From: Phycisphaerae bacterium
Lineage (GTDB): Bacteria; Planctomycetota; Phycisphaerae; Phycisphaerales; SM1A02
DNA length: 18,587 nucleotides
Assembly (NCBI GenBank): GCA_002862325.1
Contig: PKCT01000016.1
Coordinates: forward strand, 1-18,587
Direction: 5' to 3'
In this document: positions 6,688 to 13,028 of the stretch, piece by piece
Layout of the letters: the number at the start of each line of letters is the position of its first letter
Position numbering within the stretch: the stretch's first letter is position 1
Translations under genes and position numbers: made by a program
Notes under the pieces: generated by a model
The model's input: the letters and a program-made list of their open reading frames with translations, nothing else
Databases searched by the model: none
What the model was told of the DNA's origin: nothing

Positions 6688-8439
6688 ATGACGAATTACC
6701 CACCACGACAGAATTCCGGGACCCAGCGTCTCGATCCCTCCCTCGAGGGCGTGCCCCTTCCGTTGGGAGAGGTTCTGCTGCGTTCGGGCCGCCTGGCCGA
6801 GGCGGAGCTGCAGTCGGCGTTGCGGGCGCAGACCGAGGAGGGGGATCATCGACTGCTTGGTGAGATCCTCGTCGAACGCGGATTGGTCACGGCCGTCGAC
6901 GTGGCGATCGCCGTGGCGGAGAGTCAGGGGGTCCCGTTCGTCAAGGATCCCGCCCGGATCGCGGATGCGACCGTGGTGGAGACGCTTCCTCGCGACTTCG
7001 TCCGACAGCACCAGGTGCTTCCGCTCTTCCTCGTTCGCGAGGTGATGACGATCGCAGCCGCGGATCCATCGAACATCTATCTCTTCGAGGACATCGAGCG
7101 ACGCACCGGATTCAAGGTGCAGGTCGCGGCGGCGTGTCCCGACGAGCTTTCGGCGGCGATCGAGAGCTGGTTGCCGGCGGCCAACGTCTTCGTCATCGAC
7201 GACCTCGAGACGGAGGCGGGCGACGCCGATCTCACCGTCCTCGAACGACAGGTCGCCGAGCTCACCGATCTCGCCGAGATCGCCGGACGCGGTCCGGTGG
7301 TCAAGCTCGTGAACCGTCTCATCCACGATGCGGTGGTCGATGGCGCGAGCGACATCCACATCGAACCTGGCGACCGATCGCTTCGCGTCCGATTCCGCAT
7401 CGACGGCGTCCTGCACGAACGCATTCGGCCTCCGTATCGGATGGCGGCGGCGGTGACGAGTCGCGTCAAGATCATGGCCGAGCTCGACATCGCGGAACGC
7501 CGACTCCCCCAGGACGGCGACATCCACGTCCTTCTCGACGGCCGTCGAGTCGATCTTCGCGTCTCCACGATGCCCGGCCGTCACGGCGAGAAGGTCGTGA
7601 TCCGAATCATCGACAGTCGAGGTGCGATCGTCTCGTCGGAACGCCTGGGCATGTCGACCGGTCAGGGCGACGACTGGCGTGGACTCCTTGAATCGCCGAA
7701 CGGAATCGTCCTCGTCACCGGACCCACGGGAAGCGGCAAGAGCACGACCCTCTACTCGGCGCTCGGTGGCATGGATGCCGACGCCCGGAACCTCTCGACG
7801 ATCGAGGATCCGGTGGAAGCGGTCATTCCCGGTGTCAATCAGTTCCAGATCAACGAGCGTACGGGGTTCTCCTTCGCGTCGGCGCTTCGATCGATGCTCC
7901 GTCAGGATCCCGACGTGGTGATGGTCGGTGAGATCCGCGACGAAGCCACCGCGACCACCGCGGCGCAGGCCGCGCTCACCGGACATCTCGTGCTTTCGTC
8001 GCTCCACACCAACGACGCCTGTGGCGCGCCGGCTCGGCTCGTGCACCTGGGCGTCGAACCGTTCCTGGTGGCGACGGTCCTTCGCGGCGTCCTCGCCCAG
8101 CGACTCGTCCGCCGAATCTGCCCGCAGTGCCGGCAGGAGATCGACGTCGATCCGGCATCCCGTGCGCTCCTCGAATCGGTCGGGAGCGTGGACCGTCTGC
8201 AGGTCGGTGCCGGGTGTCAGCGATGTCGCGGCACCGGATTCAGCGGCCGAATCGGCGTCTTCGAGCTTCTTGTTCCGTCCGGACCGATCGTGGATGCGAT
8301 CTCCGGCGCGGTGCCGCATCGGGAGCTGCTCGACATCGCGATACGGAACGGCTTCGACAACATGCGGCAGGACGGCATGCGGAAGGTGATCGATGGTCTG
8401 ACCACGATCGAAGAGGTCCTGGCGGCCACGGCGGGGTGA
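6688..8439 (+). CDS. gspE: Secretion/pilus assembly ATPase, GspE/PilB family with MshEN-like N-domain
   Basis: A 583-residue hexameric motor ATPase powering pseudopilus or pilus assembly at the inner membrane. The ATG at 6688, 14 bases after the STAS stop, gives a normal family length. Residues about 24-85 form two copies of an MshEN-type motif: LGEVLLRSGRLAEAELQSAL then LGEILVERGL, ending SQGVPF. The first copy has Pro25 where the Arg of the canonical RLG is expected. The catalytic half has Walker A GPTGSGKST (345-353, Lys351), the Asp-rich segment VTSRVKIMAELDIAERRLPQ, Walker B with Glu415 (MVGEIRD), and the His-box HLVLSSLHTNDA. A zinc tetracysteine (Cys478, Cys481, Cys510, Cys513) is typical of GspE/PilB and absent from PilT retraction ATPases. 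MshEN domains bind c-di-GMP in characterised relatives, which fits the HD-GYP gene upstream. Confidence 0.96.
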   Translation: MTNYPPRQNSGTQRLDPSLEGVPLPLGEVLLRSGRLAEAELQSALRAQTEEGDHRLLGEILVERGLVTAVDVAIAVAESQGVPFVKDPARIADATVVETLPRDFVRQHQVLPLFLVREVMTIAAADPSNIYLFEDIERRTGFKVQVAAACPDELSAAIESWLPAANVFVIDDLETEAGDADLTVLERQVAELTDLAEIAGRGPVVKLVNRLIHDAVVDGASDIHIEPGDRSLRVRFRIDGVLHERIRPPYRMAAAVTSRVKIMAELDIAERRLPQDGDIHVLLDGRRVDLRVSTMPGRHGEKVVIRIIDSRGAIVSSERLGMSTGQGDDWRGLLESPNGIVLVTGPTGSGKSTTLYSALGGMDADARNLSTIEDPVEAVIPGVNQFQINERTGFSFASALRSMLRQDPDVVMVGEIRDEATATTAAQAALTGHLVLSSLHTNDACGAPARLVHLGVEPFLVATVLRGVLAQRLVRRICPQCRQEIDVDPASRALLESVGSVDRLQVGAGCQRCRGTGFSGRIGVFELLVPSGPIVDAISGAVPHRELLDIAIRNGFDNMRQDGMRKVIDGLTTIEEVLAATAG

Positions 8440-8444
8440 AGGTC

Positions 8445-9674
8445 ATGGAAGAGCAAACCACCTGGTCCTGGGAGGCGCGCGACGCCTCCGGAACCCTTCA
8501 TCGGGGCACCGTGGCCGCGGCCTGTGCGGCGGACGTGGCGGCGCGGTTGCGGAGTGAAGGACGCGTGGTGCTCGGGGTGGAGCCGGCGATCGATGGATCG
8601 ATCCGGGACCGGCGTCGATCCACCCAGTCGTTGCTTGGACGCTCGGTCGACCGAACCGCGGTGGCGGGGTTCATCCGAAGGCTTGCGGTCATGCTGGACG
8701 CCGGGGTGCCCCTGGCGGAGGCGCTCACCATCGAGGAGACGCAGGCGGTCGATCCCCTCCGCACCTCGATCGCGGACGTCCGTGATCAGGTTGAGTCGGG
8801 AACCGCGCTGAGCTCCGCGATGTCCGAGCACGAGAGGTTCTTTCCGTCGGTCGCGATCGGACTGGTTCGTGCCGCCGAAGCGGTGGGGGATCTGCCGGGA
8901 ATGCTCATGCAACTCGCGGATTGGATGCATCGTGAACAGAAGCTGAGACGGCAGGTCCGCAACGCACTCGCGTATCCCACGATGCTCGCAGTCGTGGGCA
9001 CCGTGATCACGGTGCTCCTCATCACCCTCGTGATGCCCCGATTCGAGGCGATCTACGCTCAGCGCGAGACGACCTTGCCTCCGATCACCGAGTTCGTCCT
9101 CGGTTGTGGTCGGTTCCTGGTCGATGGATGGTCGGCATGGGGACCGGGATTGCTCGTCGTCGGTGGTTCGCTGCTCCTTCTCGCGCGAACGACGAGCGGA
9201 CGATCATTGATCGAACGGATGAGATTCGATACCCCCGTCCTGCGGAGTGTCGTCCGGCCCGCCGATCTGGTTCGAGCGACGCGGACGCTTGGCGTTCTCG
9301 TCGGCGCCGGTGTTCCTCTGCTGGATGCGATACAGATCTGTCGCGGCCTTTCGCCCTGGCGACGGTGGGCGGCGTTCTGGGACGCGGTCGAATCGTCGGT
9401 GCGCGACGGGCGAGGTCTGGCCGATCGCTTCGAGAGGGCGAGTCTGGTTCCACTCTCGGCTCGGGCGATGGTGGCTGCAGGCGAGCGTTCCGGCCAGCTT
9501 TCCAAGGTCCTCGATCGCATCGCCGACGCGGCCGACGAGGATCTCGAGACGGCGGTGAAGAGGGTCGGCGTCCTCCTGGAACCCCTTGCCATCCTGGTAC
9601 TTGGATCGGTCATCGCCGTGGTTGCGATCGCGCTGCTGCTTCCCGTGCTCAAGATGGGCACCGTGGTGGGGTGA
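8445..9674 (+). CDS. gspF: Secretion/pilus assembly inner-membrane platform protein, GspF/PilC family
   Basis: A 409-residue polytopic protein, the usual GspF length, that links the ATPase to pseudopilin assembly. The N-terminal WSWEARDASGTLHRGTV is the family opening. Two T2SSF domains are visible: the first around residues 75-195 (FIRRLAVMLDAGVPLAEAL) and the second around 275-400 (LVRATRTLGVLVGAGVPLLDAI). Hydrophobic segments lie at about 177-200, 233-247 and 379-402, giving the normal three-helix topology. The ATG at 8445 is preferred; an in-frame GTG at 8436 overlaps the GspE stop and is an alternative. No pseudopilin gene follows directly, which is unusual for a complete gsp cluster; the nearest prepilin-like gene is about 1.9 kb downstream. 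Confidence 0.95.
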   Translation: MEEQTTWSWEARDASGTLHRGTVAAACAADVAARLRSEGRVVLGVEPAIDGSIRDRRRSTQSLLGRSVDRTAVAGFIRRLAVMLDAGVPLAEALTIEETQAVDPLRTSIADVRDQVESGTALSSAMSEHERFFPSVAIGLVRAAEAVGDLPGMLMQLADWMHREQKLRRQVRNALAYPTMLAVVGTVITVLLITLVMPRFEAIYAQRETTLPPITEFVLGCGRFLVDGWSAWGPGLLVVGGSLLLLARTTSGRSLIERMRFDTPVLRSVVRPADLVRATRTLGVLVGAGVPLLDAIQICRGLSPWRRWAAFWDAVESSVRDGRGLADRFERASLVPLSARAMVAAGERSGQLSKVLDRIADAADEDLETAVKRVGVLLEPLAILVLGSVIAVVAIALLLPVLKMGTVVG

Positions 9675-9988
9675 CCGCCCACCAGTCGGAAATCAACCGA
9701 AAGATCCTGGCCGCCGTCGACTTGTGTCGATGTCCGAGGAGACGCGTGCAGGGACGCCGTTGAACTCCCCGGGAGCATGCCGACCGGTGGTGGGGGTCGG
9801 ACCAGGAAGCCGAATCGTTCAGGGATGAACGAGATCGGAGGTACCCATTCCTGGAAGCCACGGGCAAGGATGCTCCTGGCAGGCTGGAACTGGCGTCATG
9901 GCCGGATCACGGACGATCCGGCGTCTCGATGCGGAGACTTTCCGGATCGAGGAACTCGATCGAGAGATGCGTCGTACGGAGAGACACC
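9675..9988. other. Gene-poor stretch after gspF (314 bases)
   Basis: I see no convincing gene here. Short frames exist: one of 32 codons from 9730, and one of 71 codons from 9898 (its first part reads SRTIRRLDAETFRIEELDRE, then becomes Arg/Ser-rich like a shadow frame). Neither has a recognisable domain. The only clear structure is the hairpin at 9901-9922. No good sigma-70 promoter could be called by eye. Confidence 0.4.
9901..9922 (+). other. Perfect 8-bp hairpin upstream of the sigma-like gene
   Basis: The inverted repeat GCCGGATC (9901-9908) and GATCCGGC (9915-9922) has a 6-base loop. It lies 67 bases before the ATG of the small sigma-like gene and has no following T-run. It could be an operator, a 5'-leader structure or a weak terminator of the gsp transcript. 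Confidence 0.45.
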
Positions 9989-10204
9989 ATGCCCAGCAGA
10001 ATCCCACAACGAGACGCGGTAAGACGACGAGCAGCTCGAATGGCGGAGGATCTCGACCCCCAGGATCGAGCGGTGCTCGCCCTCCACTATGGAGAACGAC
10101 TCACGATCGGTGAGACGGCTGCGCTTCTCCGCATCAATCCGGACGACGTCCGGTCGGCGGTTTCGAGAGCCGTTGGAATCGTGAAGGGACATCAGGGACT
10201 CTGA
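9989..10204 (+). CDS. Small sigma-70 region 4-like HTH protein
   Basis: A 71-residue protein. GGAGAGA (9978-9984) sits at good distance from the ATG at 9989, so this start is preferred over an in-frame ATG at 9929. Residues about 20-68 resemble sigma-70 region 4, the helix-turn-helix that reads the -35 element: LDPQDRAVLALHYGERLTIG, ETAALLRINPDDVRSAVSRA, then a short tail. There is no region 2, so it cannot act as an ordinary sigma factor alone. It may be a small DNA-binding regulator, one half of a split sigma factor, or the remnant of one. A second frame overlapping its 5' end (from 9898) leaves a frameshift possible. The gene follows the gspF region on the same strand and is convergent with the secreted-protein gene. 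Confidence 0.65.
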   Translation: MPSRIPQRDAVRRRAARMAEDLDPQDRAVLALHYGERLTIGETAALLRINPDDVRSAVSRAVGIVKGHQGL

Positions 10205-10259
10205 AGCCGTGCACCGGTTGCTGACTCTTGTTTCGGGACCGGTATGAAGAGCCACACCC

Positions 10260-10297
10260 AACGTCCTCGCGTGTCACATTCGTAGCGCGAGGGCGTT
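10260..10297. terminator. Bidirectional terminator-like hairpin
   Basis: A 12-bp stem (10260-10271 with 10286-10297, one G-T wobble) closes a 14-base loop. It lies between two convergent genes, 56 bases past the sigma-like stop and 51 bases past the end of the minus-strand secreted-protein gene. T-tracts are short (TTT at 10296-10298 on plus; GTTGGG on minus), so the stem rather than the tail is the evidence. Confidence 0.65.
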
Positions 10298-10347
10298 TGC
10301 GTTGCTTCCGGTCTCAGTGCTCCGGCGTCCTCGTGGAGAACGATCGC

Positions 10348-11376
10348 TCAGAAGAGGGCCAGCAGTATTCCGAAGTCTGCGCCGTCCACGCTGCCGCTTC
10401 CGTTCAGATCCGCATCGGGATCGTTCGTCCCCCATCGGCTCAGGAGTATGCCGATGTCGGCGCCGGTGTACTGGCAGTCGTTGTTGAGGTCACCGAGTTC
10501 GGTGCACGCGGCGCCGATCGATCCGACGATCCGCAGCGAGGCCGCGGCTCGAACGCCCACGGTGACGAGCGGATTCTCACGCATGTAGAACTCGACGAAG
10601 TCCCCCCCCTCCTGCTCCGCCTCCACGAGGCTGGAGATCGAGAGGGTCAGTCGGCCCGAGTCGAGTTCGCCGCCAAGCCAGGTCGCGACGTCGGGATCGG
10701 TGCCGTCGAAACTGAAGCGAATCGTCGCCCCCTCCGAAACCGGGTCGCCGGGCGTCGCGCCGGGTGAGGTACCGATCGCCAGTGGAACCGGAGTTCGCTG
10801 GTCGGTGATTGAATTCGAAACATCGATCAACGCGCCGCTCGGGCCGAGTTCGGCCGCGAAGGCGGTTCGAACACCGGCTCCGAACGGACCGACGACACTG
10901 AAGTCGGTCTGCTCCGTCCAGGTGTCCGCTGTGGTTCCATTGCGAAAACCGGTCGCGTAGAGCTCGATCGGTCGGCCGACGTCGGTATCCGGCACCGCAC
11001 CGGGCGTTCCCGCCGGAAGATACGTTCGCCAGTCGTCCTGCGTCGTATCAAGACCGCTCGGAAGGCCCTGGGAGAGCGTGATTTCCAGCTCGATGAGTTC
11101 AATCTGGTAGTTCGAGTCGCCTTCGCCCACCGGCACGAGATCGCTGGTGTCGAACCGCACGACCACCTGACCGTCACGCTCGTCGAATTCGAAGAGGTCG
11201 CCGGTGTAGCCGAAGATCGAGGCTTCTGGTCTGGTACCAACGCTCTGGTTGAAGCCGTAGTTCCACCGGTCGGCATTCGGGGTGGACCACGAGGCGTCGA
11301 AATCCTGGCCGACGGCCTGGAGCGAGACCCCCAGAAGGAGGGAGATGGCGAGTACGAAACGGATGGAGCAGGCCAT
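10348..11376 (-). CDS. Secreted protein with C-terminal dockerin-like double calcium-binding module
   Basis: A 342-residue exported protein. The start (ATG at 11376) gives a clean signal peptide: MACSIR, a hydrophobic core to about residue 20, and probable cleavage near AVGQ (22-24). The body (about 25-285) is acidic and beta-rich and matches no family I can name. Stretches such as GQVVVRFDTSDLV, IELIELEITLSQG and GRLTLSISSLVE look like a jelly-roll or surface-layer type beta domain. Residues 294-342 hold two dockerin/EF-hand-like loops, DLNNDCQYTGADIGILL and DLNGSGSVDGADFGILL, separated by SRWGTNDPDA. This ending is very common on Phycisphaerae exported proteins and supports the lineage call. 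The module may be a cell-surface attachment or sorting tag; proximity to a gsp locus makes it a candidate substrate, with no direct evidence. Confidence 0.85.
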   Translation of the reverse strand: MACSIRFVLAISLLLGVSLQAVGQDFDASWSTPNADRWNYGFNQSVGTRPEASIFGYTGDLFEFDERDGQVVVRFDTSDLVPVGEGDSNYQIELIELEITLSQGLPSGLDTTQDDWRTYLPAGTPGAVPDTDVGRPIELYATGFRNGTTADTWTEQTDFSVVGPFGAGVRTAFAAELGPSGALIDVSNSITDQRTPVPLAIGTSPGATPGDPVSEGATIRFSFDGTDPDVATWLGGELDSGRLTLSISSLVEAEQEGGDFVEFYMRENPLVTVGVRAAASLRIVGSIGAACTELGDLNNDCQYTGADIGILLSRWGTNDPDADLNGSGSVDGADFGILLALF

Positions 11377-11542
11377 GCGGAGGATTTCCGGGGTGAGGGC
11401 CGAACGAGCCCCTCGATGAGAGGCCTCAAATGCAGATGTTGCGCGTTCGGAGGGTGTAATGCAAGGATAGAATTTGGATGGTAATTGAGACTGAGTCTCT
11501 ACTAGCTAGGCTGGGATGCGGATTTCAGGCTACGATAGGACA
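11377..11542. promoter_or_regulatory. Divergent intergenic region with two palindromes
   Basis: This 166-base region lies between the divergently read secreted-protein gene (minus) and the prepilin-type gene (plus), so promoters for both should be here. It is visibly AT-richer from 11455 to 11510. It contains GAGACTGAGTCTC (11487-11499), a perfect 13-base palindrome with a one-base centre, and CTAGCTAG (11502-11509), a perfect 8-base palindrome. Promoter boxes are weak by eye: TTGCAT/CAACAT on minus (11459-11464 and 11436-11441, 17-base spacer) is the best candidate. Operator function is inference. Confidence 0.4.
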
Positions 11543-12436
11543 ATGAGTTCGGTCCGAGCAGGGCGAATCTTCGGTCGATCCACCGGAACTTCTGTGCAGG
11601 GTTTCACCCTTACCGAACTTCTGGTCGTGATAGCTGCGATTTCGCTCCTGCTCGCGCTGGTGATTCACGTGGCGACCGCGGTTCGGAGCGATTCCTACCG
11701 GGCGTCCGAAATGGCGGCGGCCAGAAGCCTCGGTGTGGCCTGGAACGGCTATGCCTTGGATCATCGGGGCCGCGTGCTGCCCGGCTATGCGGGCGGGTTT
11801 CGCGCTCGAGATGTCGCCGGCGATTGGGTCGATACCCAGACCACCCCGATCGCCGCCAATCGTTGGCCGCTGCGGCTGGCGCCGTATCTCGGCCACGATT
11901 TCTCGTCGATGTACTCCGGACCGGTGGCGAGCCTGCTCGATGAGCTCTCTGCATCGCCCACCGAAGAGATCCTCTACGCGGTCAGCGTCCATCCCGCCTT
12001 CGGTCTCAACAGCGTCTTCGTCGGTGGAGATGAGAACTACGGTGGCTTCAGCGAAGTCTTCCGCGAGACCTTCGGTGATTTCTACGTCCGCCGACTCTCG
12101 TCGATTCGGCGACCCGACCAGCTGGTCGTCTTCGCCACGTCGCACAGCGAAGAAGGCGGCCCGTCCGGAGATCGTGGTCTCTACGAAGGTTTCTTCAGAG
12201 TGCTTCCTCCATCGTGGGTTTCGCCACTCTGGGCGAATGTCCACGATCCTGAGGATCCAGCCTCGTCCGGCTTCCTGAGCGATCGTCACCGGCAGGCTGG
12301 AGGTGATTCGGTCTGCATCGCGGTGACCGCCGACGGCGGCGTCACGGCCGAGACCGTCGAGTCGCTGCGGGACATGCGAAGATGGTCTAACCTGGCGCGG
12401 CACCGAGACGACGTGCTCGGAGCCACTGGACCGTAG
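11543..12436 (+). CDS. Prepilin-type N-terminal cleavage/methylation domain protein (pseudopilin-like)
   Basis: A 297-residue protein with a type IV prepilin leader. The motif QG^FTLTELLVVIAAISLLLAL fits prepilin peptidase cleavage after Gly20 with Phe as first mature residue, the conserved Glu at +5, and a hydrophobic helix. I chose the ATG at 11543 because it gives a 20-residue basic leader with AGGA just upstream. The in-frame ATG at 11516 would give a 29-residue leader and has AGG five bases upstream, so it remains possible. After the helix comes the usual planctomycete pattern (ASEMAAARSLGVAWNGYALDH), then a globular C-terminal domain of about 220 residues ending with VCIAVTADGGVTAETVE, like the small-beta endings of planctomycete pseudopilin-fold proteins. 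It may be a substrate of the GspE/F machine. Confidence 0.85.
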   Translation: MSSVRAGRIFGRSTGTSVQGFTLTELLVVIAAISLLLALVIHVATAVRSDSYRASEMAAARSLGVAWNGYALDHRGRVLPGYAGGFRARDVAGDWVDTQTTPIAANRWPLRLAPYLGHDFSSMYSGPVASLLDELSASPTEEILYAVSVHPAFGLNSVFVGGDENYGGFSEVFRETFGDFYVRRLSSIRRPDQLVVFATSHSEEGGPSGDRGLYEGFFRVLPPSWVSPLWANVHDPEDPASSGFLSDRHRQAGGDSVCIAVTADGGVTAETVESLRDMRRWSNLARHRDDVLGATGP

Positions 12437-12459
12437 TTGGACCGTCGTTGGGCCGTCGT
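12427..12459 (+). repeat. 11-bp tandem repeat, three copies, spanning the pseudopilin stop codon
   Basis: Three head-to-tail units: TGGACCGTAGT (12427-12437), TGGACCGTCGT (12438-12448) and TGGGCCGTCGT (12449-12459). The TAG stop of the prepilin-type gene is inside the first unit and comes from its single A (TAG instead of TCG). Copy-number change would shift the frame but keep the stop if the first unit is intact. Confidence 0.8.
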
Positions 12460-12545
12460 TCTGGGGTCCGGTGTCGTCCGCGGGCTGATCGCACCCCGCC
12501 GCTTCCATCCATCGTGCCAATCTTCCTCAGCAGTGGAGAGCCTGC

Positions 12546-13016
12546 ATGCGGTACATCCTCATGATCGCGGTGTTTCTCGTCGGATTCCTCCAGCCCATGC
12601 AGGCCGGCATCAATGCCACCAGCGCGAACGCTCTCGGCTCGAAGTTCCAGGCGGGATGGCTGAACGGAGTCGTCAACGTCGCGGCGCTGTCCACCGTGCT
12701 GTTCGTCCTCTTCGCCGCCAGTTCCAAGAGTGGGGGGCTGCCGGCCTGGACCGCGATCCGAGGGATGCCCTGGTGGGCGTACTTCGGAGGTCTGATCGGA
12801 GCGACCGTGGTCGTGGTGCAGCTCACCGCCGCGCCCCAGCTGGGGGCGGCGGTGCTGATCGCGATCTTCGTCTGCGGCACGGCGGCTGGAAGTCTGCTGT
12901 GCGATCGATTCGGTCTGGTCGGCTATGCGCAGACCGGAATCTCGCCCATGCGGTACGTCGGCATGGGACTCGTCGTGCTCGGGGTCGTGCTCGTCACCCG
13001 TTCCGGATCCGGCTGA
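12546..13016 (+). CDS. YdcZ/DUF606-type DMT-superfamily membrane protein
   Basis: A 156-residue inner-membrane protein with about five hydrophobic helices (near residues 3-16, 36-57, 74-91, 94-112 and 133-151). The pattern matches the DUF606/YdcZ family, small members of the drug/metabolite transporter superfamily. It opens with MAVFLVGFLQPMQAGIN-like small-residue helices, then GLIGATVVVVQLTAAPQLGA, then CDRFGLVGY, and closes with MRYVGMGLVVLGVVLV. Transport substrate is unknown for most of the family. GGAGAG (12534-12539) upstream supports the ATG at 12546. It is convergent with acs, with only 12 bases between stop codons and no room for a separate terminator. It has no evident functional link to its neighbours. 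Confidence 0.85.
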   Translation: MRYILMIAVFLVGFLQPMQAGINATSANALGSKFQAGWLNGVVNVAALSTVLFVLFAASSKSGGLPAWTAIRGMPWWAYFGGLIGATVVVVQLTAAPQLGAAVLIAIFVCGTAAGSLLCDRFGLVGYAQTGISPMRYVGMGLVVLGVVLVTRSGSG

Positions 13017-13028
13017 TCCGCCTTCCGA

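Noticed and set aside
9896..10261. Minus-strand frame of 121 codons opposite the small HTH gene
   Set aside because: No recognisable domain or good ribosome binding site, and it overlaps the better-supported plus-strand gene and the terminator-like hairpin.
11525..12520. Minus-strand frame of 331 codons opposite the prepilin-type gene
   Set aside because: The plus strand has an unmistakable prepilin leader; the minus translation looks like a shadow.
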